In this document: positions 35,365 to 47,000 of the stretch, piece by piece | Layout: every line of letters starts with the position of its first letter | Position numbering within the stretch: the first letter of the stretch is position 1 | NCBI GenBank assembly: GCA_964490015.1 | Contig: CAZBBA010000003.1 | Span: 37,730-101,729 of the forward strand | DNA from: Perlabentimonas sp964490015 | GTDB lineage: Bacteria; Bacteroidota; Bacteroidia; Bacteroidales; Tenuifilaceae | Direction: 5' to 3' | Length of the DNA: 64,000 bases | The notes under the pieces: generated by a model | What the model was told of the DNA's origin: nothing | The model's input: only the letters and a program-made list of their open reading frames with translations | Database searches by the model: none | Program-made: the position numbers and the translations under genes

Positions 35365-35385
35365 ATTCCTTTCGCAGAAAGGAAT
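35365..35385 (+). promoter_or_regulatory. hairpin in the carAB leader
   Basis: ATTCCTTTC pairs perfectly with GAAAGGAAT around the loop GCA. It would lie in the 5' leader, between the likely transcription start and the carA start codon. The 3' arm holds the AAAGGA-type purines that could serve as a ribosome site, so folding might control carA translation. No T-run follows, so it is not an ordinary terminator. Confidence 0.5.
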
Positions 35386-35401
35386 CCTAAATACTCCAAC
35401 A

Positions 35402-36520
35402 ATGACCGGGAAAAACAGCCAGTTCAACCTTCTCTCAGGCAGTCCCAAGCAGTCAATTCGTCTCGTTTTACACGATGGAACAACTTTCGTTGGCCAGTCG
35501 TTTGGCTTTAACCAAAGCACAGCGGGCGAGGTGGTTTTCAACACTGCCATGTCGGGTTACCCCGAGAGCTTAACCGATCCCTCGTACCGGGGGCAAATTC
35601 TGGTGCTCACCTACCCATTGGTGGGCAACTATGGCGTTCCGCCAATGGTGCGTGAGCACGATGTGCTTAAGTATTTCGAATCGGAGAATATCCATGTTAA
35701 GGCGTTGGTGGTTTCGGAGTACTCCACCGAGGCAAGCCACTGGAACTCATGGAAAACCCTTTCACAGTGGTTAATAGAGAATAAAATCCCTGCCATTTCG
35801 GGGGTCGATACCCGAGCACTTACAGCATACATCCGCGAAAAGGGTGTAATGGCGGGCAAAATCTTGGTAGATGATGAGGATGTAGATTTTGAGGATACCG
35901 ACTCCATTAACCTCGTGGAACAGGTAAGCACTAAGGAGGTAATAACCTATGGAAGTGGAAGGCACAGGATTGTGCTGGTGGATTGTGGAGTTAAGACCAA
36001 TATTATCCGCCGATTACTACTCAGAGACACAACGGTAATTCGGGTTCCCTGGAACCATAATTTTATGGATATGGAGTACGATGGGCTATTTATCTCCAAT
36101 GGTCCAGGCGATCCCAAGATCCTTAAAACCACCATTGAAAATCTATCCAAAGCCATAAACGACGACAAGCCCATATTTGGCATTTGCCTCGGCAATCAGC
36201 TGTTGGCCCTAGCAGCCGGAGGCAATACCTACAAGCTGAAGTATGGCCATCGGAGTCATAACCAACCAGTAAGAATGCTTGCAAGCAACCATTGCTATAT
36301 CACATCGCAGAACCACGGGTTTGCCACCGATATGAAAACCCTTGACGACAATTGGGAGGAACTTTTTATCAACCTGAACGATCAAACCAACGAGGGTATA
36401 AGGCATAAGTCAAAACCCATATTCTCAACGCAGTTTCACCCCGAGGCATCGAGCGGACCAACTGATACCGATTTCCTTTTCGACGATTTTGTAGAACTCA
36501 TAAAAAACTCAAAGCGATGA
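35402..36520 (+). CDS. carA: carbamoyl-phosphate synthase small (glutaminase) subunit
   Basis: This 372-residue subunit releases ammonia from glutamine for CarB. The N-terminal CPSase domain (LVLHDGTTFVGQSFG, then EVVFNTAMSGYPESLTDPSY) is followed by a class I glutamine amidotransferase. There, GICLGNQ carries the nucleophile C262, and QFHPEAS contributes H346 and E348. The start ATG follows the leader hairpin. Its stop overlaps carB by four bases (ATGA), so the two subunits are translationally coupled. The product feeds pyrimidine and arginine synthesis. Confidence 0.95.
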   Translation: MTGKNSQFNLLSGSPKQSIRLVLHDGTTFVGQSFGFNQSTAGEVVFNTAMSGYPESLTDPSYRGQILVLTYPLVGNYGVPPMVREHDVLKYFESENIHVKALVVSEYSTEASHWNSWKTLSQWLIENKIPAISGVDTRALTAYIREKGVMAGKILVDDEDVDFEDTDSINLVEQVSTKEVITYGSGRHRIVLVDCGVKTNIIRRLLLRDTTVIRVPWNHNFMDMEYDGLFISNGPGDPKILKTTIENLSKAINDDKPIFGICLGNQLLALAAGGNTYKLKYGHRSHNQPVRMLASNHCYITSQNHGFATDMKTLDDNWEELFINLNDQTNEGIRHKSKPIFSTQFHPEASSGPTDTDFLFDDFVELIKNSKR

Positions 36521-39500
36521 AAACCAAGCACAAGGTAAAGAAAGTTCTGGTTATTGGTTCGGGTGCCCTAAAAATTGGCGAGGCAGGTGAGTTCGACTAC
36601 TCAGGTTCCCAAGCGCTTAAGGCGCTTAAGGAGGAGGGGATCTTCACTATTCTGATTAACCCCAACATCGCCACGGTGCAAACATCCGAGGGTGTTGCCG
36701 ATAAAATCTATTTTCTTCCCGTTACACCATTTTACGTTGAGAAGGTTATAAAAAAGGAGAAACCACAAGGAATACTTCTGGCCTTTGGCGGTCAAACCGC
36801 GCTTAATTGTGGCGTGAGCCTTTTCAAGTCGGGAGTGCTGGCCAAGCACAAGGTTGAGGTGCTGGGAACACCCGTTGAGGCCATTATGAATACCGAGGAT
36901 AGAGACTTGTTTGTGAAGAAGCTGGATGAGATTGGCGTGAAAACTATCCAAAGCCTCGCGGTTGAGAATGTGGATGATGCCAGGAAAGCAGCAGCAAATC
37001 TGGGTTATCCAGTTATAATAAGAGCGGCATACACGCTTGGTGGACAGGGAAGTGGGTTTGCCGATAACGAGCAGCAACTCGAGCAGATGGCCGCTAAGGC
37101 CTTTGCCTATGCTCCGCAAATTCTGGTTGAAAAATCTCTTAAAGGTTGGAAGGAGGTGGAGTACGAGGTGGTGCGCGACTGCCACAACAACTGCATCACG
37201 GTGTGCAATATGGAGAATTTCGATCCGCTTGGCATACATACCGGCGAGAGCATTGTGGTTGCGCCATCGCAAACGCTGTCGAATAGCGAGTACCATAAGC
37301 TGCGCGAGATTGCCATAAAGATTGTGCGCCACATTGGCGTGGTGGGGGAGTGCAACGTGCAGTACGCGCTCGATCCGCAATCAGAGGATTACCGGGTAAT
37401 CGAGGTAAATGCTCGTCTATCGCGATCAAGCGCGCTGGCATCGAAGGCAACAGGTTACCCGTTGGCCTTTGTGGCCGCAAAGTTGGCACTGGGTTATGGG
37501 CTTTATGATTTGAAAAACTCAGTTACACAAACCACACCTGCATTCTTTGAACCTGCACTCGACTATGTAGTTTGTAAAATCCCTCGCTGGGATTTGGGTA
37601 AGTTTAAGGGCGTATCGAAGGAGATTGGCAGCAGCATGAAGAGCGTGGGCGAGGTGATGGCCATCGGTAGGAACTTTGAGGAGGCATTGCAGAAGGGACT
37701 TAGGATGATTGGTCAGGGAATGCATGGATTTGTCGAGAATCGCGAGCTGGATGTTGAGGATAGAAAGGAGATTGAAAGCCAGCTGGCAAACCCCACCGAT
37801 ATGCGTATCTTCTCCATTTCGATGGCGCTAAGGCATAACTTTACGGTTGATGAGATTCACGAGTTGACCAAAATCGATAGGTGGTTTCTGTACAAGCTGA
37901 AGAATATCACCGATATTCACTCTAACCTTTTGGCCTACAGTAAAGTCGAAAGTATTCCAGTAGGATTGTTGGCCGATGCAAAGAGAGCAGGATTTTCCGA
38001 TTTCCAGATTGCCCGTGCGCTAAGCGCAAATGCCAATATCGACCCAACCAAATACTCCTTAAAAGTTCGTGAATACAGGAAATCAGCGGGTATTCTCCCC
38101 GTTGTAAAGCAGATTGATACCCTCGCCGCCGAGTTTCCTGCGCAAACAAACTACTTGTACCTAACTTATCACGGCACATCCAGCGACTCCATCGGCAAGG
38201 ATCACCGGGAATCGGTAATTGTGCTGGGTTCTGGTGCATACCGCATTGGCAGCAGCGTGGAGTTCGACTGGTGCAGCGTGAACGCTGTGGAGACAATCCG
38301 CAAAAAGGGTTATCGATCGGTGATGATAAACTACAACCCCGAAACCGTGAGCACCGACTACGATGTGTGCGATGCGCTCTACTTTGATGAGCTCTCGTAT
38401 GAGCGTGTGATGGATATTATTGAACTGGAATTGCCCATGGGCGTTGTGGTATCGACGGGTGGACAAATCCCGAACAACCTTGCCATGCGATTGCATCAGG
38501 CTAACGTTAAGATTTTGGGAACAACGCCCGAATCAATCGATATGGCTGAGGATAGATTTAAGTTCTCGTCGCTACTCGATTCCATTGGAGTTGATCAGCC
38601 CCGATGGATGGAGCTAACCTCCATGGACGAGGTAAATGCATTTACCCGCCAGGTTGGGTTTCCTGTGCTGGTTCGTCCTTCGTATGTGCTGTCGGGTGCG
38701 GCAATGAATGTGGTTTCGAACCCAGAGGAATTAGAACACTTTTTGCAGCTAGCTGCAAATGTTTCGAAGCAACATCCTGTTGTAGTCTCTGAATTTATTG
38801 AGAATGCCAAGGAGTTGGAGTTCGATGCCGTGGCAAAGGATGGCGAGATAATAGTTTACGCCATATCGGAGCATGTGGAGTTTGCGGGAGTTCACTCGGG
38901 CGATGCTACAATCGTATTTCCGCCGCAGAAGTTGTACATCGAAACCACCCGAAGGGTAAAACGAATTGCCCGCAAGATTGCCAAAGGCTTAAACATTAGC
39001 GGCCCATTCAACATACAGTTTCTGGCTCGCGATAATGACATAAAAGTAATTGAGTGCAACCTTCGCGCTTCGCGCAGCTTCCCATTTGTATCAAAGGTGC
39101 TGAAATGTAACTTTATCGAAATTGCAACTCGGGTGATGCTTGGCGAGGATGTTGAGAAACCCGAAAAATCGCTATTCGAGCTGGATTACGTGGGTGTAAA
39201 GGCATCGCAGTTCTCGTTTACCCGCCTGCAGAAAGCCGATCCCGTTCTTGGGGTCGAAATGGCCTCGACCGGCGAGGTGGGTTGTCTGGGCGACGATTAC
39301 TACGAGGCTATCCTTAACGCCATGCTATCGGTGGGTTACCGAATTCCCGAGAAGAATATCTTGCTTTCAACAGGAACACCGCGCGATAAGCTGGAACTGC
39401 TTAAAAGCGCACGGATGTTGCACGAGCGGGGCTATAATCTTTTTGGAACTAGAGGTACGCAGCACTTCCTTGAGGAGAATGGTATTCCCTGCACCCATCT

Positions 39501-39753
39501 ACATTGGCCCGACGAGGAGGAACAGCCAAATACCCTCGATTACATTAGGAGTAAAAAGATTGATATGGTAATTAATATTCCCAAAAACCTTTCGAAGGGG
39601 GAGCTGTACAACGATTACCATATCCGCAGGGCTGCAATCGACTACAATATTCCGCTTATTACCAACGCTCGGCTTGCATCGGCCTTTATATACGCCATTT
39701 GCCGTTATGGCTACGACGATTTGGCGGTGAAGAGTTGGGATGAGTATTGTTAG
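36517..39753 (+). CDS. carB: carbamoyl-phosphate synthase large subunit
   Basis: The protein has 1078 residues. Two homologous ATP-grasp halves are visible: LVIGSGALKIGEAGEFDYSG and YTLGGQGSGFADN in the first, VIVLGSGAYRIGSSVEFDW and VRPSYVLSGAAMNVV in the second. The C-terminal 135 or so residues form the MGS-like regulatory domain (YNLFGTRGTQHFLEENGIP) that binds UMP and ornithine in E. coli. Unlike the E. coli GGRGSG loops, small replacements occur, but catalytic residues look complete. It is the second gene of carAB. Confidence 0.95.
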   Translation: MKTKHKVKKVLVIGSGALKIGEAGEFDYSGSQALKALKEEGIFTILINPNIATVQTSEGVADKIYFLPVTPFYVEKVIKKEKPQGILLAFGGQTALNCGVSLFKSGVLAKHKVEVLGTPVEAIMNTEDRDLFVKKLDEIGVKTIQSLAVENVDDARKAAANLGYPVIIRAAYTLGGQGSGFADNEQQLEQMAAKAFAYAPQILVEKSLKGWKEVEYEVVRDCHNNCITVCNMENFDPLGIHTGESIVVAPSQTLSNSEYHKLREIAIKIVRHIGVVGECNVQYALDPQSEDYRVIEVNARLSRSSALASKATGYPLAFVAAKLALGYGLYDLKNSVTQTTPAFFEPALDYVVCKIPRWDLGKFKGVSKEIGSSMKSVGEVMAIGRNFEEALQKGLRMIGQGMHGFVENRELDVEDRKEIESQLANPTDMRIFSISMALRHNFTVDEIHELTKIDRWFLYKLKNITDIHSNLLAYSKVESIPVGLLADAKRAGFSDFQIARALSANANIDPTKYSLKVREYRKSAGILPVVKQIDTLAAEFPAQTNYLYLTYHGTSSDSIGKDHRESVIVLGSGAYRIGSSVEFDWCSVNAVETIRKKGYRSVMINYNPETVSTDYDVCDALYFDELSYERVMDIIELELPMGVVVSTGGQIPNNLAMRLHQANVKILGTTPESIDMAEDRFKFSSLLDSIGVDQPRWMELTSMDEVNAFTRQVGFPVLVRPSYVLSGAAMNVVSNPEELEHFLQLAANVSKQHPVVVSEFIENAKELEFDAVAKDGEIIVYAISEHVEFAGVHSGDATIVFPPQKLYIETTRRVKRIARKIAKGLNISGPFNIQFLARDNDIKVIECNLRASRSFPFVSKVLKCNFIEIATRVMLGEDVEKPEKSLFELDYVGVKASQFSFTRLQKADPVLGVEMASTGEVGCLGDDYYEAILNAMLSVGYRIPEKNILLSTGTPRDKLELLKSARMLHERGYNLFGTRGTQHFLEENGIPCTHLHWPDEEEQPNTLDYIRSKKIDMVINIPKNLSKGELYNDYHIRRAAIDYNIPLITNARLASAFIYAICRYGYDDLAVKSWDEYC

Positions 39754-39774
39754 GAAGACAGAAGACAGAAGTCG
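39754..39774. repeat. short heptamer tandem repeat after carB
   Basis: GAAGACA occurs twice in a row, followed by GAAGTCG, directly after the carB stop codon. It resembles the seven-base short tandem repeats that occur in many copies between genes of some bacteria. Confidence 0.6.
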
Positions 39775-39863
39775 GAAGCAAAGAGCAAAACAACTAATAT
39801 CGATTAGCCTCATTGCCTCAACAATCGACGTTTCGATTAAGATACTAGCGAAAATCTGACAAC

Positions 39864-39892
39864 CCCTGCCTGACTGCGTCATGCAGGCAGGG
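39864..39892. repeat. palindromic CCTGCCTG/CAGGCAGG intergenic repeat
   Basis: CCCTGCCTG and CAGGCAGGG form a perfect 9-base stem around an 11-base loop. A degenerate relative with CCTGCCTG and CAGG lies in the glnN-pssA spacer, so this is probably a dispersed REP-like repeat. It could also help end carAB transcription, but no T-run follows. Confidence 0.6.
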
Positions 39893-39941
39893 ACAACCGA
39901 AAACAATGTACTATATCCCATGTGTTTAAAGCAATAAGGTT

Positions 39942-40619
39942 ATGAATTCAAAATTTGATGAAAACGAAATAGCAGTCCTAGTTTCACAGGTTGCAGCTAT
40001 TGCAAAATCGTTCCATTGTGATGATACCACTGGGCACGACTGGTGGCATGTTTACCGAGTGTGGAATTTGGCACGACAAATTGCCCAGCGCGAAGGCGCT
40101 AATATCATGGTTGTAGAGTTGGCCGCCCTGCTGCACGATATGGACGATCATAAAATTGCCGGAGCCGATTCCGATAGTTTGCCAAATGCTAGGCAAACCC
40201 TAAAAAGTATATATGCTAGCACTGAACTGGAAGAAGAGGTTATTGGGGTTATTAAGCAAGTATCGTTTAAGGGAGCTGGCGTGGATACAACCCCAACCTC
40301 GCTTGAGGCCTGTGTGGTGCAGGATGCCGATAGGCTCGATGCCATTGGTGCCATTGGCATTGCCCGCGCCTTTGCCTACGGCGGATCAAAGAATCGCGAG
40401 CTTTTTAATCCTGACGAGCAGCCAAATCTCCATGGATCGTTCCATGAGTATAAGAATTCCAAAGGATCAACCCTAAACCATTTCTACGAGAAACTACTGC
40501 TGCTAAAGGATAGGGTAAATACCAAAACGGCCAAAGAAATTGCCGCAGATCGTCATCGATTGATGGAGGAGTTTGTGGCGAACTTTCTTAGTGAGTGGAA
40601 TTTTAGCAGTTTGCCCTAG
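39942..40619 (+). CDS. HD-domain phosphohydrolase, uncharacterised
   Basis: A 225-residue protein of the HD superfamily resembling E. coli YedJ. The metal ligands are visible as H36 (GHDWWHVYRVWN), H65 and D66 (LLHDMDDHKIAG), and the final aspartate in QDADRLDAIGAIG. Such proteins hydrolyse nucleotides or other phosphoesters. The role of this one is not known, and its neighbours carAB and a decayed gene do not help. No membrane segment or signal is present, so it is cytoplasmic. Confidence 0.88.
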   Translation: MNSKFDENEIAVLVSQVAAIAKSFHCDDTTGHDWWHVYRVWNLARQIAQREGANIMVVELAALLHDMDDHKIAGADSDSLPNARQTLKSIYASTELEEEVIGVIKQVSFKGAGVDTTPTSLEACVVQDADRLDAIGAIGIARAFAYGGSKNRELFNPDEQPNLHGSFHEYKNSKGSTLNHFYEKLLLLKDRVNTKTAKEIAADRHRLMEEFVANFLSEWNFSSLP

Positions 40620-40635
40620 CGCTTTTAAACTGAAA

Positions 40636-40907
40636 TCAATATAAATCAATACAAGGATTTTCCAGATTAGGATTAGGGAATCCTATTGTTTGTATATCCT
40701 CGAATTGAGAAAAAATAATCTTTTTCTTTAAGAGTCATCCTTACATGTTCAATAAGCAACTGAACTTCGATTTTTTCTCCAACTTCCAAGTTAATACCTC
40801 ATCTGCTTTATCTGAATTCCAAACGTTTGTTCAGATAATTCCAATTTCACTTGACTCGTATCGCAATTAATGGTAATTTTGATAAAGTTATACTTCTTGT
40901 TTGAAAG
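40636..40907 (-). pseudogene. decayed gene with frameshifts
   Basis: The minus strand holds three protein-like stretches that follow one another in different frames: one ending in KLELSEQTFGIQIKQ, one with NLEVGEKIEVQLLIEHV and MTLKEKDYFFSIR, and one with EDIQTIGFPNPNLENPCIDL before a stop. Joined with two single-base shifts they would make about 90 residues. Amino-acid usage looks like real coding sequence, but no family was recognised. The region is otherwise a 430-base gap in front of the giant surface-protein gene. Confidence 0.4.
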
Positions 40908-41053
40908 AATTCCTTACTCCCAGGAATAGCACCTCAAGCCTCTTTTGAACACTGCCTTTCGATTTCTTTTTTTTGATACATCTCTTTAGGTTACTCTGGT
41001 TTTTTTATTGGGTTTGTCTGTGGAGCAATACAAACAATAAAAACCTTTATCCT

Positions 41054-44000
41054 ATGAAAACATCTACCCAAATTTTTAGATGGTGTATTGCTGTTTTTTT
41101 GTTTACAGTAGCACTGAATTACAATCTTTACGCCCAGTTTAATGGCACCCATTATATAGGTGCTGGAGAGGAGTTTGAAACAATTCAGCAAGCCGTCAAT
41201 GAGCTGGTTAGCCAGGGCGTTGATGGGCCGGTAACCATGCTGGTTAAGGCTGGTCAGTACAACGAGCAGATTACTATTCCTCCAATCCCCGGTGCAAGCG
41301 CAACCAACACCATTTCCTTTAGCTCCGAGAACCAATCGGTTGATGAGGTTAGAATTTACTATGGTGCAGCAACTAGTACTACTAATTATGTGGTGTATTT
41401 CAATGGCTGCGATTATGTGAGCTTTGAGTATTTCGAGGTTATTAACTCCACGCTTAACTCAAGCTATACTGCTGTTATTGCGTTTAACACTAACGCAACG
41501 TACAACAAAATAAGGCATAATAGGCTGATAGGGAAAAGTGGTTCGCCAACCAGCAGTACCGAATCGGTAATTTTTGCCAATAGGGTAAAGTTGGATAATA
41601 CAGAAATTTCGCACAATACAATTGCAGGAGGCTCATTCCCAATTCGTATTTACATCTATAACTACTCGACAGAAACATCTCAGAATGTAAAGATCCTGAA
41701 TAATACCACTAACTCAACCCTAGGTCTTTACATTGATGGTCAATACGATGTTGAGGTATCAGGTAATACTATTAACTCCAATTCGGGTCACGGTATTAAC
41801 TTTTTAAAGTGTTATGAATCGGTAAGGGTTGAGCGCAATGTGGTTAAGAGTATAGGAAGTTCAGCACATGCTGGGATGTACTTCGATCAGGTTGCTGGAT
41901 CCATCGCATTTAGGGTTCTTGTTGCAAACAACGTGGTTTACGTTGATGGAGTTAATACTGTAGAAAACAATGGTATTAGCCTGGTTTCCTCATCATACAT
42001 TGATATTGTACACAATACAGTTTTGCTTAATAACAGCAATGGCAATGGGGCAGCACTGAATGCCAACGGGGGGAACAATCTAAGGCTATTGAATAACCTG
42101 TTGGCTGTGGATAAGCTTTATGCAATGGCGCTTAAAACCAGTTCCACCTCAAATTTGGTTGAATGCGACTATAATAATTACTACAACTCTTCGAACTACA
42201 TTGCCTCGTGGGGTGGCACAAGTATTACAACCATAGAGGTTCTTAGAAGCGTAAGCGGAAAAAATGCCAATTCAACTAGTTTTTACCCCTGTTTTATCTC
42301 TACTAGTGGACCACTTGGCCTAATTCCCCAATCGCACTGGATTAATAATACTGGTTCGAACCTAGCCTCATTGGTTGCAGATGATTTTAATGGTATAGCC
42401 CGAACATCCACTCCCGACGTAGGCGCGTTTGAGTTCACGCCGAATAATTTTTCTACATATAGCGGCGACCTTACTATTAGAACGGATGGGGGCACATTCA
42501 AATCCTTTACCGAGGCGATTGATTCATTGTCGAAACTTGGAGTATCGGGGCCAGTAAACCTTTTGGTCGACCCTGGAACTTACACTGAGCGGATTGAGAT
42601 ACCCGCAATCTCAGGGACAAGCGAGGTGAATCGCATAACCATAACCTCTGCATCGGGCGATTCCACAAGTGTTCTTCTGCAGTACAACTCTCTAAGTGCC
42701 GATGACTATTCTGTTGTTAGGCTTAATAGCACCGATTACTTATCCATTAAAAAGATATCACTCAAAAATACGGGTAGCACCTTTGCTCGGGTAATAACCT
42801 TAATTGGACATTGCCTTAATGTAAGCATCGAGAATTGTGTGTTGGAAGGCGGTGGTGGCCCCGCCGAAACAATTGATAGGGCAATTATTATCTCAAACAC
42901 CCAGAACACGGAAAATCTGATTATCCAGAACAACATTTTAAACAACGGATCAAGGGGGATATACCTAAAAGGGAAAAGTGCAACCGATAAGACAAGCAAG
43001 GTGGTGGTGAAAGGGAATTCCATTAATAGCGGTTATTTAAGCATTTACTTGGAGTTCTATTCCGATTTTGAGGTTTCGGGCAATAGACTAAACGCTTTTA
43101 CCCAAAGGGGTATAAGTCTTTCGGAGTGTAGTACTCCATATTCCGTTCACGGAAATAAACTCTCGTCGGAAGTATTAGCCGGAGGTGGAGGTATAAATAT
43201 TAACAAGTGCAGTGGTGCAAATACGGCAGGATGGGTTTTCAATAATTTTGTGTATGTTAATAGAGGATCAGAGGTAAATGGGATAAATCTTTACGAGAGT
43301 GCCCACGTTGGGTTGTACAACAATAGCATAAATCTGATTAGCGATTATACCTCAAGTAAAGGGCTTAACTATTACTACTCTTCCCTTGCAAACAATAATA
43401 TTATTAAAAACAACATTTTTAATGTAAAAGGACCAGGATATCCAATATACATAAACAGCGGATCGGGAATAACCGATATTGATTACAATAACTATTTCAC
43501 CACAGGAACCCGAATAGCCTACTGGACAGGAACAAATTACGGTACACTGGCAGCCCTGAACGATGCTAGCGGAAAAGATTTGAACTCAATTAGCTATAAT
43601 CCTAAGTACACCTCAGCATCGGATCTTCACACAAATTCTTACTGGCTCGATAACAGAGGAACCCCAGTTTCGGGAATAGTTACCGTTGATATTGACGGAG
43701 AACCCAGGAATCCTGTTACGCCAGATATTGGAGCCGATGAGTACACGTCAACCCTTATCCCCTATGCTGGGGAGTACACCATTGGGGCAACAGGCCGGTT
43801 TGGTTCCTTTAAGGCCGCCATCGACTCGCTGGTAGAGCGGGGAATTCTTGGTGATGTGGTATTTAAGGTGCAAACTGGTCAGTACTCGGAGCAGATGGTT
43901 GTTCCTAGAGTAGCAGGTGCCTCCGCCGATGCCACAATCACATTTGAGGCCGAATCGGGGAATCCCAACGATGTTAAGATTGTGTTTGTTCCAACTTCCA

Positions 44001-47000
44001 CAAAGAACTACGTGGTTAAGCTTGAGAGTGCAGGGTTTGTGTGCTTTAAAAACTTGTCGTTCCAAACCGGGAGCACTCAGTACTCGCGAATATTTTCGTT
44101 TGACGGGAAGTGCGATAATATCACAATAGAGGGGAATAATCTACAGGGTCGCTCTCAAACCACAACCTCAAACAACGACGCCATTATTTACTCAAAGGAT
44201 AATACACCTGTCCTCAGCAATATCAAAATCATCAACAATGCATTTTACAATGGGAGTTATGGAGTGTTCATCGAAAGCACATCTACGAGTAAGGTTGAGG
44301 GTTTGGATATAGTGGGCAATCAGGCAAGTGTATACTACCAAGGAATTTACGTTAAGTATATAGTTGCTCCAATAATTGAGGGAAATTCTTTGTCGGTTGT
44401 GAATACTGATGGTATTGGTTTGAATATTCAATACTGTGAGAATGGCTCTTTTTCAACAATGACCGTTCGTAATAACAAGATTTTCTCGATCAGCTATACC
44501 TACTCCTATGGAGGCATATACATTAGCCAATGTAATTTTAATCCCACAATGCCTGCTCTAGTCGCCAACAACTTAGTAAGGGTTGGCTTAGACAACAGTA
44601 ATTATAGGTCCCTGGGGGTTTCTCTTCTGAATTCTAGCTACCTGAATATATACCATAACACGGTAGTGGTGAATAACAACGCCACCGACGATATCTCGTT
44701 CAGTGCTAACGCTTGCAACAATATTCGATTGGCAAACAACATTTTTGCCCTAAGGGGTAGCCTTGGCGACAAGGGTTCGTCCCTAGGTTTAGCCCTTTCG
44801 GTTGTGAGTTCCTCCCTGATTAACACCAATCACAACAATTACTACTCTGGAGGTCGTTATCTGGCCAATTGGAATGGAACATACTGCGAATCGCTAACCG
44901 ACTTAAGGGCGGCTAATAGTAAGGATCAGAATTCGGTTAGCCTATTTCCTGCATTTAGAGATGGCGTTGAGCTGACAACACGCTCGCCCTTGCTCGACAA
45001 CAGGGGTACCCCCTTAGCCGATGTAACTTCCGATTTGGCTGGCCTATCAAGGAGCGAGAGCAATCCCGATTTGGGTGCTTACGAGTACCAGTCATCGCTA
45101 ACACCAATTGCCGAAGGAGCATATACCGTAGGCTTAGGAGGGGATTACCCAACCCTAGATTCGCTTGTTAATGCTCTGCTCGAGCAGGGGGTGTCGGGAT
45201 CAACCACATTCAATTTAATTCCCGGACTACACGCCAATGCCAACCTGTCGCTTAAGGATATCCCCGGTGCGAGTGAAGCAAATCGAATTGTTATCCAGTC
45301 GCAATCGGGAACGCCTTCCAATACAGCCCTAACCTACAGTCAGGAAGCTACCAATAATTTTATTGTAAAGCTCAATGGAACGGATTACATAACCTTTCAG
45401 AATCTAACATTTACCTCAGGATCTACAACCCACTCAACAATTATTAGGATTGATGGGAACGCTAAGGATATTAAACTTTTGGGGAGTGTGTTCAACGGTG
45501 CTAGCACCACCAGCGACGATTGGGCAAATAAAACGTCAATTTACGTGCCGGGTGATCAGATTGTAGATAACCTTGAGGTAAAGGGGAATCTGTTTACAAG
45601 CAACAGCTATGGCATCTACTTTAGTGGAAATAACAGCTATACCCATACCAATATTCGTATCGAGGACAACACCTTTAACCTACAGTATCGGAATATTTAT
45701 TTCTACAGAACTGCACGCCCTTATATTGCCAACAATAAACTTTATAATGCCATTAAAGCAGGAGTAAATCTCTATGAGTGTTCGGTTGACGCTAAGATAA
45801 TGGGGAATACTGTTAGCTCCCAGCAGTCGGGGTATTATGGTATATATATACAGAATGGAGCTGGAACGCCTGCCAGCCAGGCGTTGATTGCCAATAATTT
45901 TATTAGCGCTAAAAGCGCACTAACAAGTTACTCTTATGCTGTTAAACTTGATAATACTAATAATTATCGAGTTTATTTCAATACAGCCCATATTACTGGT
46001 GAGGGGTATGGCTCCGCATTCGAGGTATACCTCGGTGGAAGTATTACCGTGCTCAACAATTGCTTTGTGAGTAAAGGTTCAAGCACCTATTGCTACAAAA
46101 CACAGAATAACGTGGCGATTAGCCAGTCGAACTACAATAATCTAATGGCAACGGGTAGCAAGTATCTGTATTACAATTCCGCCGATTATGCAACGCTTGC
46201 TGCATATCAAGGGGCTAGCTTTATGGATTTAAATTCATTGGCGCTTGATCCGCTTGTTACCTCAACAACCGATTTTCACCTTCAAAGTGCATCGCCTTTA
46301 ATTGGGAAAGCATTTCCGCTAAGCGATGTTACAGTGGATATCGATGGTGAGGATCGCGATGTTACCGCTCCGGATATTGGAGCCGATGAGTACTCCTGCC
46401 TTTTCTACTCACCACCCGTTGTGCAGAATGTTACGGGTTGTGCTAATCAGGAGGAGGGTTTTACCCTATATACCGAAGGCGAAAACATAAAGTGGTATAG
46501 CGATTCAGACGGTACTAACGTGTTGTGGTCGGCCAACGATTATTCGCCCGATGTTACCGAGGCTGGGACTTACACCTTCTATGTTACTCAATCGAACGGC
46601 GAGTGTACAAGTACGCCCATTCCTGTTACCTTAACCATTTGGCCAGCACCAGTACTTTCGGCAGCCATTACTCATATCGATTGCCAGGGCACAGAGCTTG
46701 GAAGTATTAACCTTACTGTAACAGGTAGCGAGGGGCCTTTCAACTTTATGTGGTCCAACGATGCTGTAAGCGAAGATATTTCCCGCTTATCTGCTGGTGA
46801 CTACAGCGTAGTTGTAACCGCCAGAAATGGTTGTAGCGAAACCGCAACATATACTGTAACCTCACCTTCGGTGATTTTACTTGAGATAATTACCGAGGAT
46901 ACCAACTGCAATGCCAAAGAGGGGAGTGCAACGGTAGTGGCCTCAGGCGGTGAGCCTGGGTATACTTACCTGTGGTCAAATGGCTCGGCTGAAACGGTGA

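Noticed and set aside
41054..46400. Diversity-generating retroelement variable region in the surface protein
   Set aside because: No reverse transcriptase or template repeat occurs in the window, and the modules differ throughout rather than at adenine-derived sites.
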